Source of the DNA: Aplectana chamaeleonis | Lineage: Eukaryota; Nematoda; Chromadorea; Rhabditida; Cosmocercidae | DNA length: 64,000 nt | NCBI GenBank assembly: GCA_029168955.1 | Contig: JAPDOI010000210.1 | Coordinates: forward strand, 62,001-126,000 | Reading direction: 5' to 3' | In this document: one piece after another, positions 11,787 to 23,449 of the stretch | How positions within the stretch are numbered: position 1 is the stretch's first letter | Layout: each line of letters starts with the position of its first letter | Program-made: the position numbers and the translations under genes | The notes under the pieces: model-generated | Databases searched by the model: none | Told to the model about the DNA's origin: nothing | Seen by the model: only the letters and a program-made list of their open reading frames with translations

Positions 11787-13081
11787 CAGGGTGTTCCATG
11801 ACTATTGGCGCGCAGATATTGATGTGTTTTTCGAACGCTACGCTGGATTTTAAGAATAATAGAAAAGGACGCATTAATTTATACTAGTGTAACTCAAAAC
11901 AGTGGCTAGATCTGGAAACATCCGCCATCTGTTCGAACACCAGCCCGAAGTAGTTTCAGGAAGACGTCGCAGTAGTCACGCAAGTAGACGTCATTCATTT
12001 CATCCGAAGCTTCCTTGAATACAGCTTTCCAGTGGGCCAATTGTGAATGTCGATAATCACAGATCTCAGACTCTATCAGGGACTACACTAAAGATTCCAG
12101 TGGATGCAGGTCCGATGAGTAGGTCCGCAAATCTTCGTGCGCGTTTGACTCAGGGTAGCACGCTTCGACACCACTATTGAACCGATTTCGCTTTGTGTGC
12201 TTATCCATGGCCTCATGAGAGGCAGCAGGGTCTGCTGCCAAATCGGAAAGTTCAACAGCAGATCAAAACAATCTCTAGACTCGTTTCCCTCTAACTTCCT
12301 TGTTGATTTTCATGCCAGAACCCACGAAAAGCAGCGGAGTTCCACTCTCGCTAGCGATGCCTCCCAAAACTACCGCAGAAGTCGTATGAGCAGTCCAACC
12401 AAGTATATTTTATTTGCAGTAAGACCTTATTGGTTCTTCTAGCTGCTATACAGTCGCTTTCGCATTTCTTTATGAACTTCATACTGATAATTTGTTCCAT
12501 CTTAAAACGTCATGGCGAATTGCCTGGCTCCGGCGCAACGGTGCAGGATCTTCCTAAATTTTAGGTCTCACTTCAGCTTCTTGTCGGCGGAAAGACGACG
12601 GGTCTGCTCCAAAGGTGTGAACGAGAATTCAGCTCCTTCCCGAAAAGTTTCCAGATGGCTCCCAACAACAGATTCCTTTCTCTAGCTATCCACTTCATCG
12701 ACAGTCGAGAATCGTGGTCGACTCAGGCACACATTCTCTTGACAACTTTAGATATGTAAGTATGAATCTTAATGCTTTCAAAAGCCCTGTCAGAAATCGG
12801 ACTAAGCTGATGAAGACGACTGATGCCATTCAGGATAAATCGGAGCCAATTGGCGATGCGTCTCGTCATGTGCGTCAAAATTTGCATTGCGATGATAGCG
12901 CCGCACTTCGGATTAGCCTCGATTATACTAACCTAAACATCATGATCTACAGAACAGTGGTGATAAATACAGAGCTGGGATTTTAAAGAAATTATAGAAA
13001 TTATAATAGCGAGAATTTGAACTTCAAAACCCTTCATGAAATAGAAGCCAATCCGAGCGCCAACAATTTTGGAACACCCTG
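11787..13081 (-). mobile_element. Degenerate Tc1/mariner element, CAGGGTGTTCCA ends, copy 1
   Basis: TA dinucleotides flank the element at 11785-11786 and 13082-13083. Both ends start CAGGGTGTTCCA and share TTGGCGC a few bases further in. The length of 1295 bp fits a full-size mariner. The interior matches 55909-56829. In that second copy the minus strand reads like a transposase C-terminus, so a minus-strand transposase relic is inferred here. No frame is intact. Confidence 0.8.
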
Positions 13082-13122
13082 TACATATATGTGTTGGTTA
13101 TGACTAATATGTATGTACATTA

Positions 13123-14070
13123 GGTTGAAGCAAAAGTTTCCAGTCACTTGGCTTTAACGATTCCACCGTTGGTCCTTCGCCCAAGTGCGATGAACCAGTG
13201 TAACGCAGGAATTCTTTTCAATCAAGCACTGTTTTTCACTTTGGCTAAAGTCTGCTCATTTGAAAAAATGTGCTATAACTCGGTGACAATCCTAAGTACT
13301 GAGCATCTTTGAAAATCTTCTATTTGCTCTGAGGTAAACCATCAAACCTGCCGGAGTTGTGAGGATATTTGAGCCACCTTAGAACTAAATAATAGCGTTT
13401 GCAGAAATTTTCGGCGGCATGTAATTATTGATTTTAAACGGACTTCGTGACTTTGCAACTTAGGTCTTTACTGGCTTATTCGAGAAGTTTCGGCATCGAA
13501 ACTTCAAAGTTGAGTATAATGGCCACCTCGCAACTCAACAGTATTTTTCGTCAACTATCGATCGTTGTTTTTTTTTCGAAATTCGATAGAAATGGCAGAA
13601 TCGAATCTCCAAATAAGCTATCGACAATTGACGAAAAAAAATACTATTGAGTCTGAACTTGGCCATTATACTTAACTTTGAAGCTTCGAAACCTCTTGGA
13701 TAAGCCAGAAAACACCGAAGTTGCAAATTCAGAAAATCCGCTAAAAATCAATAGTTACGCTTGGTCAAAATTTTCCGTAAACTTTATGATCTAGTTCTAA
13801 TGTACCTCAAATATCTTGTCAACTCTGGCAGGCGCGGTGGTTTATCTCAAAGTAAACAGAAGCTCTCAAGGCGCTCAGTACCTGAGACTACCACTGAATT
13901 ATAGCATACATTTCGCAAATAAGCGGGCTTTGACTCAATTGGAGAGCAGCGTTTTATAGAAAAGAATTTCTGTTTTCAATATGTGTATCGCACTTGGTTG
14001 GAGGAATAACGCTGAAAGGTTCAAAATTAGCCAAAATCAAGTGGGGGGGGAGTGATTTCGCTACAACTAA
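13123..14070. repeat. Large foldback repeat with arms of about 430 bp
   Basis: Left arm (about 13150-13585) and right arm (about 13595-14045) are inverted copies with diverged but continuous similarity. Shared blocks include CCAAGTGCGAT, TACTGAGC, ATATTTGAG, TATTGATTTT and TATAATGGCCA. The left end TTAGGTTGAAGCAAAAG looks like a mariner terminus; the right terminus is unclear. The two small mirror-image open frames inside are products of the palindrome. Confidence 0.75.
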
Positions 14071-14257
14071 ATATTTACAAGTCAGCCTTGTTGTCCTAAG
14101 CGTCTTGATCCCCTTCCCCATCCCCCCTCCGAATAACAACATCAGTCACGCCATATCAGACATGACGTGCAGCGATTTTTGGTTCGTATATCTCATGCAG
14201 CGAGTGGTATCACCTGCTGCTCACTGCAGTGCTAGAATAGTGCCCGTGATTTGTTGT

Positions 14258-14743
14258 GCTCAAGGGCACAGTGAAACCTCAGAATCGATTTTTCGTTTCT
14301 CTGCCTATCTTGGAGAAAATTTCACGCTGATCACAATGGTATCTCCAGAATAGCTCAGAGCTCACTACGAACGGATTTACGGCTCCTCAAAAATTTCAAT
14401 TTTGAACGACTAGAAGTTCGAGGACGAGTTGTCTCGAGCTTGTATTCTCTCGTTATTCGCAGCCATCGTTCTGCGGCAGGCCACAATATAAAGCCAGACT
14501 GCAAACAAAAGGAAGAACATAAATTTTGAATAGAATCATTCGCGCGTCTCTTCCCTATCGCGGTCGGAAACCTGGCAGTGGGAGTTACCCATTTTTTTTC
14601 TTTCAAGGGGGCGCGGTCAATTTTTTCCTTGCTTTTTCTCGCTTATTTGAGCGAATTGAGATTTCGCGCTTGGCAGGGTTGCTATACGCGGCGACCGGAC
14701 TATAATATCAAAAATTACCTCTGAGGTTGGACTGTGCCTTTAA
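14258..14743 (+). mobile_element. TTAA MITE, chain member 1 (GGCACAG subfamily)
   Basis: The left end is decayed (CTCAAGGGCACAGTG) and the right end is ACTGTGCC followed by TTAA at 14740-14743. The interior carries a GACGAGTTGTCTC block, which is also found in the next element and, inverted, in the pair at 50098-51062. Confidence 0.7.
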
Positions 14744-15215
14744 GGCACAGAATTCCGAAAACATTATTTTTCAGTTTATGCTGTTCCTAGAGAGAGTCAC
14801 ACGCTAATCACAGTGACATCTCTAAGATCGTTCAAGACACCCTATAAACAGAGTTATGGCTCCTTAAAGATGCCTATATTTTGAGGGTGGAAAATTGATG
14901 GACGAGTTGTCTCAGGCCTGTATTTCACTTCATTCGCAATCGTTGCGTAATGACGAGCCAGGATAAGGAGACAGTCCGGAAATGGACTGAAGAACGGCGA
15001 CTGGTTGGGAATTCATCCATCCATCTATCCGCTAACTAGTTCGAAATCCTTGTAGGGGGTGTGGTCCGTGGTGGAGAGTGAAGGAGGTTGGGCCTGTGGT
15101 CTAGCATATTTGGGGGAATTGAGATCTCGTACTTGGCACGCGGTACACAGGAGGAGTCTACTACACAACCAAAAAAATCACAAAATTCATGTCTGAGGAT
15201 GTACTGAGTCTTTAA
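14740..15215 (+). mobile_element. TTAA MITE, chain member 2
   Basis: It starts at the TTAA that ends the previous element and closes at the TTAA at 15212-15215, which in turn starts the next one. The left terminus is TTAAGGCACAGAATTCC and the right terminus is a decayed ACTGAGTCTTTAA. The interior is related to member 1. Confidence 0.7.
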
Positions 15216-15761
15216 AGGCAGTGGTCGCAATGAAAAAAGTTGTTGAGAAAAACATTAAGGTCAGATTGGTTCCCAAACGGCTAAATGACCAAGAGAAACG
15301 GGCTATAATTGGAGTTATTAAGTTCCTAAGTTGATGATCCGCGCACACGTGCACAGCTCCGCCCTAAAAGATCGGAGTCTCCTGCGTGTATAATCAAAAA
15401 TCATTGATAATCACAGGCCGAAATAACTGCTAATTTAGCTAACAAAAACACAAAAATATAAAAAAGTACTCCATTCAATGTTTCGTTTATGTGAGGGCAG
15501 GAAGAGTCGAGCAGACAAGTCTGGAGGCCATTGTTCATTTATTAAATCCATTTGCAAGCCAGATGATGTTCTTGATACAAAAGATGTCGATGATGTTAAT
15601 TGGGCTCGTCCACCATTTAAAAAAAATTGGAGGTGATAATTTGACCCAAAATAGGATTTTTTTTGCATTTTTCTCCTATAGGTCCTACTAATCTGAATCC
15701 AGAAAAGCGTTTAGAAAAGAAAAGTAGATTTGAAAATTTTTATCGCGACCACTGAATTTAA
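15212..15761 (+). mobile_element. TTAA MITE, chain member 3 (core family copy D)
   Basis: The termini are TTAAAGGCAGTGGTCGCAATG and the inverse CGCGACCACTGAATTTAA. The interior includes GCGCACACGTGCACAGC and is collinear with the copies near 9.3, 18.5 and 22.5 kb. TTAA stands at both ends (15212-15215 and 15758-15761). Confidence 0.8.
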
Positions 15762-16135
15762 ACACTCTCGAATAGGGTCAACTAGATCGACTGAGGCAAG
15801 CGGAATAGCCTCAAACGGTGGTCTCACGCAGGAATGACGACAGCCTCTTATTCCGCATTATTCACTACACAGATTAACATTTATCTTCACAATACATGAA
15901 TAACGGAGTTCGTCATGGGATCCACGAAGAATCACATTGGCGGGTCGCGTTAGGTATACTTCAGTAGTGTAAGCTGGGTATCTCCCCAACACACAGCACT
16001 TTCTCCCCAACCCAACAACTCTTTCCAGCTTCTTGCTTACCGACCTATGTGTTCCTTCTCGAAGGAATTTCGGAGCAGGAATATATTTAAGAAAAATCGC
16101 GCGTAAAGTGGCGTGCGAAAATATGCTGGCATATA
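15762..16135. other. No feature recognised
   Basis: Short interval between the TTAA chain and the mariner at 16136. No supported feature was seen. Confidence 0.5.
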
Positions 16136-17003
16136 TTAGGTTGTAACATAAGTTTTGGAAGATTTTTGTTTACAATTCTAGAACTTTTCATTCCTAGTCG
16201 ATATAGATCATTTAACTGATGATAGTGAGAGAAGTATCTGAAAGCTTCTTAGCGATACCTTTATAAACGCGCGCTCTCACTTCACCGTCGAATTATGCGT
16301 TCTCCTTCTTCACCCCAACGTCGACTCCTTGCGTTCTACGAGTGGCGCCGCGGCACCTCGGCGGTGACTACAGTCGCCAATATCAACGCTGTCCTTGGCG
16401 AGGAGTCTGTCAACTACTCCACCGTTCATCGCTGGTTTACTCGCTTTGAGGAAGGAGATACCGACTTCGAAGACAAACTGTAGAAGACTCGACCATTCTT
16501 GAAGTCATCAAAGAGAATCCAGAAGCGAGTGTGCGGGAACTGGCGACGAAGATCGGGTGCAGCCATATGACCATCGATCGTCGTCTTTCGAATCTTGGAT
16601 ATCGGAAAGTACTCGCACAATGGATACCTCATGCTCTCACCGACGGTCAAAGGATGACCCGACTGTCTATATGTCAGTCTTTTCTCCTTGCTCCAACAGG
16701 AAGGACTTTCTGGAGGATGTGGTGACTGAAGATGAGAGTTGGATACTATACGACGTGGACGCACACAGAGCCTTCTGGCTTCCTCGGGGAGAACAGCCGC
16801 CAACTCAGTCAAAACCGGACCTTCATCGCAGGACTTCATCGATGCACAGACTCCTGGGTTCTGGGAAAAGGGGATCAGCGACTTGCCTATTAGATGGAGT
16901 AAGGTTGTAGATAGTTATGGTGATTATATTGTGGATTGAATGTGTGAAGCAATAAAGATAAAAAAAAATTTAAAAATCTCCCAAGACTTATGTTACAACC
17001 TAA
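16136..17003 (+). mobile_element. Internally deleted mariner element
   Basis: Inverted ends of about 28 bp are TTAGGTTGTAACATAAGT at the left and its inverse ACTTATGTTACAACCTAA at the right, with few mismatches. TA flanks at 16134-16135 and 17004-17005. At 868 bp it is about 400 bp shorter than a normal mariner. Confidence 0.9.
16295..16939 (+). pseudogene. Mariner transposase relic lacking the second and third catalytic residues
   Basis: The first open frame (from 16295) encodes an N-terminal helix-turn-helix with NYSTVHRWFTRFEEGD. After a frameshift near 16480 a second frame gives ENPEASVRELATKIGCSH, TIDRRLSNLGYRKV and QWIPHALT, the second HTH and linker. A third frame carries the first catalytic block TEDESWILYDVD and AFWLPRGEQPP. 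The sequence then jumps to a C-terminal block, RWSKVVDSYGDYIVD, with a stop at 16939. The missing part is where the HDNARPH and SPDLAP blocks should be. At least two frameshifts and one internal deletion make it non-functional. Intact ends mean it could still have been cross-mobilised. Confidence 0.85.
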
Positions 17004-17005
17004 TA

Positions 17006-17873
17006 ATTTCTTCAAAACAACTTTGCTCCCCTTGGGCAGTCAATTTAGTCGCCATGCTCGACTCTCGATTAACCTCGGCATGATGAAACAGTCTTCATTT
17101 TTCTGTTTGAACTTGGAAACGAGGACTAGTTGTTGTCATAACAGATACCTCACGTTACAATCCGAGGCTCAATGCTGAGAGCAACCGAAGGAACAGCCAA
17201 CCCATTGAATCATCCCGCCCACGTCACGTAACAGTTGTCATGCTTTCGTTCCAACAATGGAACAGGCCCCGAACTCTTAAATATTCCTTATAGCGATAGG
17301 TTCTAACATCCAGGCATAAGCATTGGCCCTTTTTTTTACGAGTTTTCAGTACAATAAAAAAACAGAAAACAAAGTCACTCACCTAAGAATTTTGAAACGC
17401 ATAATCAATTATCAATGTCAGGTTTGACGCTTTGTCTGCAGTCTCCCGAAACACACCAAAAGGCATAAATTACTTTGAACAGTATTTCTCCAGTATTTGA
17501 GAGTTGCGTGAGAACTTTCCCCTATTAACGTCTACTTAGTGGAGTTACCCACTCTGAAACATCAAAAACCTGAATACGGTTCGTTTTAAGTTGAACACTA
17601 CCTTCAAGTGATTTCATGAAATGCGGTAGGTTTTGTGGCTTCATTCTCCTGAAGAACTAATTTAAAGGCTTCCCAGGTATTGACCAATATTGTAAAATGT
17701 CGACTTTGGGATTCCGTTCTCATCGGACGACGTCCTGTCAAACAGCCACTGATGAGCGTGAGCAAGAGCGCGGCCAAGCTACCATGCGCGGCAAAGTATA
17801 TTCACTGGGCCAAGAATGCTATGTTATAAACGTTAGACATTCAGATTCGTCTGGGTATCGTTGAGAGTTCACG
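17006..17873. other. No feature recognised
   Basis: Anonymous sequence between the mariner and the foldback TTAA element. No gene, RNA or repeat was supported. Confidence 0.5.
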
Positions 17874-18505
17874 CTAAGGGCAGCACACACGTTTGCAAGC
17901 ATGATCGAGACCACATAATGAATAAGCCCGCATGGCCAATTACCTGTCACCAACGACGTTTGAAGCTGTAAAAACCATCGAGGATGACAGATTTAGAGAA
18001 TCCCCGTCTCTCGCACGCCCGTATTTTCTCACCCCTTTGAGTAACAGAACGAATATTTAACTCGAGAAAACATGTGATAAGTTAGAGTGATAGCACTATC
18101 AAATGGGAGAGCACAAGAGAAATAGCTTAACTCACTTGATTATAACATGTCTCATACCGACTAAATCTCATCCACTTTCGAGAATGCCGCTCTCCTCCGG
18201 CTGGCTTCTGCAAATAGACGACTTCGTCGATGATCTGACGTGTTATTCTCAGGAGAATCGAGCTGTTTCGTAGATTCCGATTTGACAGTGCTATCACTCT
18301 GACTTATCACATGTTTTCTCAAGTTTTACTTTCCATTCTGTTACTCGAAGGGTGGGATAACACGGGGGTGCGAGGAAGGTATCCTCAAGTGCTGCCAACT
18401 TGGATGGTTTTCAGCTCCTCAAACGTCGTTGACGACATGTTGGGTACCGTGGGGACTTATTTATGACACAATCTCGACCATGTTTGTGAGCGTGTATGCT
18501 GTTAG
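17874..18505. mobile_element. Foldback TTAA-like element, family L copy 3
   Basis: Arms at about 17874-18150 and 18240-18505 are inverted copies sharing AACGACGTTTGA, GAGAAAACATGTGATAAGT and GAGTGATAGCACT. The termini GGGCAGCACACACG and CGTGTATGCTG match the GCAGCATACACGCTCG ends of the elements at 38270 and 54648. The TTAA sites are decayed to CTAA and TTAG. Confidence 0.75.
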
Positions 18506-19396
18506 AGTTTCTAGGGCTCAAAGAAGCCAGTTCGTGCACACGTGCACAGCGCCGCCCAAAAAGATCGCAGTCTCATGCCGAGAAGTCAAAAATCATCGAC
18601 ATTTAGAGAAAGAAATAATTGCAAATTTACTTGATAAAAACAGTTGAGCAATGAAAGCAAGCACTTCAGTCAATGTTTTTGACTAGATGAGTACATAAAT
18701 ATTCGAGCAGGTCGGTCCGAAGGTTAATGTTCATCGATTGACATTCGAATTCGAGCCAGCTGATGCTCTTGATATTGGAGATCATCGATGCCGATAACGC
18801 TTCGTCCATACGTGGCGAGAGCGTGCGATTACGCAAAATCGATGGTCATCGTGGGCACACGATTTGCTAGCTTTTCACAGGCGCTCCTTCTCGCGCGCCC
18901 TCGCCCGCTCGCTCTCGCGTGCTTACGCCAGCACCACGAAGCAAGCAGCAAGTTTCAAGCTTACTGCTCCATCACTGAAGCAGGTGGCACTTAACATGTA
19001 GCAAAACTACTGCCCTTGTTTTCCATAAACACCACGGAAGTCGAAAACCGTGGGAAATCGTCAGCCATTAAGCCGACTCGAGCGATTGATCAAACGTTTT
19101 CATTCGAATGAACACGAGCTGGGGGGTGTCTGCCTGTGTTAATTTGCGGGCAGCGTTGAGCAGCGTCGAGAAGCGCACAACAGCGGGAGCGCCCGCTCTT
19201 GCAACGTATGGACGCTGCCTAATGTGGAGTGGACTCGTCAACCACTAAGAGACAAGAGAGTTCAGGAATGAGATTCGGTACGAAACAGCGGTTTTTTTTT
19301 GAGATTTTTTCTTATAGGTCTTACTGCTCTAAACTTAGAGAAGGATTTAGAGAGGAAAAGAAGACAAGCATATTTGATCGCGAACATTACCTTTGA
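18503..19396 (+). mobile_element. TTAA MITE, core family copy C (5'-truncated, interrupted)
   Basis: This copy is collinear with 22640-23089: GAGTTTCTAGGG, GTGCACACGTGCACAGCGCC, ATCATCGATGCCGAT, then GTGGACTCGTC and AGAGAGGAAAAGAAGACAAG. About 95 bp of the left end are missing, replaced by the family L foldback. The interior is split by the TA-flanked insertion at 18797-19219. Confidence 0.8.
18797..19219. mobile_element. Tc1/mariner-type MITE nested in TTAA MITE copy C
   Basis: TA lies at 18795-18796 and 19220-19221. Ends share CGTCCATACGT in inverted orientation close to each terminus. If the insert and one TA are ignored, the flanks join as CCGATAATGTGGAGTGG, matching the uninterrupted copy at about 22905-22928. 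The insert is 423 bp and GC-rich in the middle. Confidence 0.8.
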
Positions 19397-21331
19397 TAAA
19401 AAAGCAGCACCCCAGCCAGAGAAGCTCATAGAGGCGAATTTAAGTTATTGGAACGGTACCCAATCTGCTACTGCCCTTTTCAACACAGCGCACGAAGAGT
19501 TAGCAGCATTATTTTCATGCTTTGAAAAATACCATTATGTTTTTTTTGTTGATGTGTTGATCGAATATTAATACTAGTCTGAACATTACACTAAAATAAA
19601 CTGTGTCAATCGGTCCCGGAATGGTTCCGTTAGGCTCCCAATTCGGTAATGCGTCCACTCGCCACGCCCCAACTGCAAGGATTTAGTAAAACTTGGAAAA
19701 GGAAAGTTAATGGGCTTCCGACCTTGTGGCCTTATGAGACCGTTTCCGATCCGTTTTTTTTTCTCTTGCTTTCCAACATTATGGTTGTGATAGGTTCTCC
19801 AACTGCCTATTTTTGCAATTAAAACATACTCGAAGTAGTGAACTTCAAATTAAAAGATAAATAAGAAGGTGCGGTGAGAGTAGTTTTTCTGTAATGATCT
19901 CCAGAATAGCCATACATCATCAGCTGTTCGCTAACAATACAGAATTCATATGTGACGTTTTTATTCTGGTTAACGCCGCAAATCTGAGTACTAATAATTT
20001 CATCATTGATTCGGTGAACTATCAAAATGTTTATTCATTATTTGAAAATTCACGAGAGTAATTATGGTATGTATAACCAATAATTGGTTCACAGGAGAAT
20101 AGAAACAATAATTAGGCAAGTTTGAACATTGTCAACAAAAATAATAAACTCGTTAGGGCCCCTTACACGCCTACAGCTAGCGTTCACTCTAGGTCATGGC
20201 TGCGACTCGGCGCGAAGGGGGGTCTTTTAAATTGTGAGAATTTTTGAAAAAAAAGTTAAAATTTAGGGCTCGAAAAAGTTTTATAGAAACAAGGGATAGT
20301 CCTCAAGTCATTTGGTAAGCCTAAATGAGGTGGTAGTAGTCGCTCAGGGTTATTCGGTGTACAATGTACAAAGCTGATGTCTTTTTGGCTAGGGGGATCG
20401 TAAAAATTTGTTAAAATTTTTTGCATAATTTTGACCTACGGGGGGGGGGGGCGCAGCTCCGTCAAAAATTGACGCAACGACCTGCTGAACCCAGCTCTGG
20501 GCTGTTTCGGAACCGTTCCGACCTATGTGTTTTCTATTCTACTAACCTAATGACTGCCTCAACAGGTATCCAATCTTGCGTCAAGTGCAGAGAATTTAGA
20601 AAAACACATTCGGTAGAGGTGAAAACTACAATATACTTTGTTTAAATACTTCACATTGGATATGATGAGGTGGGAGGGAAAAGAATTTCCAAACAATAGA
20701 AGAAGATTAGGCTAGAGTGGAGTTTGGCAGAAAAACCATATCTCACATTTCTGAGGGAGCACGCAACCTTTTCTCTACATAATGTGCCACGAAAAAATAC
20801 CTCACTACATTTTCTCAATAATATTATCAACTGACATCATGCATCAGCACACGAAATGATCCAAATGTTAACTAAGCGCTAGTGTAGTCAAGATATGGTC
20901 CGTTCCCTTCAATCAAAAAGCCGCGACGCAGTCAAGTGGCATACGTTGGAGCGTAGGAGTAATGACTATCGATTGATTGGTGGCGCATCATAGAGCAGCA
21001 TTATGGCTTAATAACCGTAGAACACGACTTTTAACTGAATGAAATTTGAACTTTCCACTGAAGTAAATGTAAATTATTATGAGCACACCGTACGGCTCAG
21101 TTCTGAGCTCAAGAGTGTATTCGGGACTGTCGTGTAATTTCTCTCATATATAATGAATGACGTCAGATTGTAATTTAGGCGAAATTGTTAGACAATTCTT
21201 GGGAGAAATATGATTATCCAACTCCAGAATGCAATACGAAAAGTTCATCTTTTCACTACCCACGACATTAACGTCACTCACTAGTATTAAATTACGCAAT
21301 GGATATAAGGAGTGGTACAGTACTGATTAGG
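19397..21331. other. No feature recognised
   Basis: AT-rich sequence with a G homopolymer near 20440. Small open frames have no recognisable domains. Confidence 0.5.
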
Positions 21332-21333
21332 TA

Positions 21334-21472
21334 CAGTCGGCACGGATAGCGTTTATGCTTTCCGTTCCTTCTTATATTAGCTCGGACTCGGCCCGCATAT
21401 GTAATACATACATGAAAATTGCGTCAACGCACAATAAGGAACGCAAGGTATCAGTGTGGTCCGCGCCGACTG
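21334..21472. mobile_element. Short TA-flanked MITE, family N
   Basis: TA at 21332-21333 and 21473-21474 flank inverted ends CAGTCGGCACGGA and TCCGCGCCGACTG. The subterminal block AAGGAACGCAAGGTATCA recurs at 4868 and 5090. The element is 139 bp and non-coding. Confidence 0.75.
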
Positions 21473-21702
21473 TATATATGTATTGGAATACACACAAATT
21501 GTTATTCTATAATTTCCGTCCAGCACACTGCTATTAGGATATCTCTTGGTAGTGCTACGCTCTCAATACGTAAAGAACAATTTGCTTCACTACTGTTTCA
21601 TCCACCGCCATCAATGCCTGTACTCATGGGTTGCTGGTCTTTAGGATAAAATCATTATAGGATGCTTCGTTAACGATGGTTCGCACCTACCCATAGCTTG
21701 CA

Positions 21703-22297
21703 AATGGGGAGCATAGTCTCCCGGCATGTGGATCGAATCCACACCGCGGGTGTGGCTAAGGAACAGTTCGGCTGGTACACACGACGCGCGCGTCGGTAAA
21801 ACGCTTAGCGCGCTCATCGTCCTCGGGGCGCGTTAACCGAGGGCACTCAAAAAAGTTGTTGTTGTTCCATTCTAGCCGTTGCCCTTAATCGTTTTTTTGC
21901 ATTCTGTTCATGTAGTTTGATGCGTCAGACGGTCGGGTAGGGTCGGTGTCGGAATCAAATTCATAATCTACCTATTCGCTCCAAGAAGCAAACAAAAAGA
22001 ACTCTGAAAAAACTTGGATAAAAAGTACGAATTCCATTGAAACGATTGTATGAGAAGCATTGCGTCTAAAAAAGCACATTATAAACAGAAAAAACTTGGA
22101 TGAAATGCAAAGAATGATAAAAGAAGACGGCTACAATGGGACAGCAACTACTTTTTTCGAAGGTCCTCGGTTAACGCGCCCCAAAGGCGATGAGAGCGCA
22201 CAGCGTTTTTCCGACGCGCGTCGCGTGTGCTAGCTGAACTGCTCCTTAGCCGCAACCGCGGTGTTGATTCGATCCACATGCATAGTCTCCCCCCATT
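21703..22297. mobile_element. Foldback element Q with tRNA-like arm ends, copy 1
   Basis: Arms at about 21703-21905 and 22130-22297 are inverted copies. Each carries GCATGTGGATCGAATC (similar to a pol III B box), a GGCTAAGGARCAGTTC block, CGACGCGCGTCGG and GGGGCGCGTTAACC. The centre of about 225 bp is unique. A second copy at 63558-64000 has the centre in the opposite orientation. No coding frame. Confidence 0.8.
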
Positions 22298-22546
22298 AGT
22301 TATCTCTCGCAGACGTCGCGCTGTGACCACCTCGCCGCTGCGCGACGAGGGAAAGAGTATTCCCATCAGAGATGGAGGGAGAGTTGTCATACTGAGCCAA
22401 CCCATGGTAATTGCTTTGCCATAGGGAAAGACCGAGGCCTGTGTATAGTCTCGATTTAGACTTATACAGGAACCAAGAATGGCTGGGTATTTATCAAATG
22501 AACGAGCACAGAAAGGGAATGCACCACGATTGTTGAAAACATTTAA

Positions 22547-23089
22547 TTAAAGGCAGTGATCACGATGAAAAACGTTATGCAAAAAAATACAAAAACCAGC
22601 TAAGATAGAAAACAGCTGAAATTATGGTAGCGCGTTGATGGACGGCTTAGAATAAGAGTTTCTAGGGCCCAAAGATGCTACTTTGTGCACACGTGCACAG
22701 CGCCGCACAAAACGATCGCAGTCTCAGGCCGAGCAGTCAGAAATCGTCGACGTCCAGAGGAAGAAATAAATTCAAATTTACATAATAAAAACAGTTGAAC
22801 AATGGAAGCCAACACTTCAGTTAAAGATTTTGACTAGAAGAGTCAATGTTCATTGATTGAAATTCGAATTCAAGCCAACTGATGTTTATGATATTAGTGA
22901 TCATCGATGCCGATGATGTGGGGTGGACTCGTCCACCATCAAAAGACAAGAACTTGCAGGCTTCAAATTTAGCCCAAAACAGCCGTTTTTTTGGCAATTT
23001 TTCGTTTTGGGTCCTACTACATTAGACCCACAAAAGGGTTCAGAGAGGAAAAGAAGACAAGCATGTCTGATAGCGACCACTGCCTTTGA
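22547..23089 (+). mobile_element. TTAA MITE, core family copy B
   Basis: TTAA at 22547-22550 begins TTAAAGGCAGTGATCACGAT. The right end GCGACCACTGCCTTTGA is a one-base-decayed TTAA terminus. The interior has GTGCACACGTGCACAGCGCC and serves as the best uninterrupted reference for this family in the window. Confidence 0.85.
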
Positions 23090-23449
23090 GCGAGGCTCGA
23101 ATTTCACATGTGAAATTGAAATGTATAAAAATGTAAAGTTGTTAAAACGCGTAAGTAGCTAGTATTTCATTAAAGAGATGGAGTAAGAGGAAGGCAATGA
23201 AATGTTTGTAGTAGCACCTTTCAAATTGAGATTAAAAAAAGGGAAATTTAGTTTCTAAAGGTGTGTCATGGCTCAGAAAAGAACTATAATCTTAACGAGT
23301 GTGCAGGCGAGGATTCACTCTGATTCTAAATACCTTACTTTTCATGGTTGTTGATAGCAAAAATCATAGTTTTGTTACTAAAGTTTCCACGCCTCTACTT
23401 GAACACCCTCTACATATTTGGAGCATATCTGGAACACCATGAAAGGTAG

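Noticed and set aside
21703..22297. Active inversion switch in the Q element
   Set aside because: A nearly symmetric element inserted in either orientation gives the same appearance, so inversion is not needed; kept only as a question in the findings.
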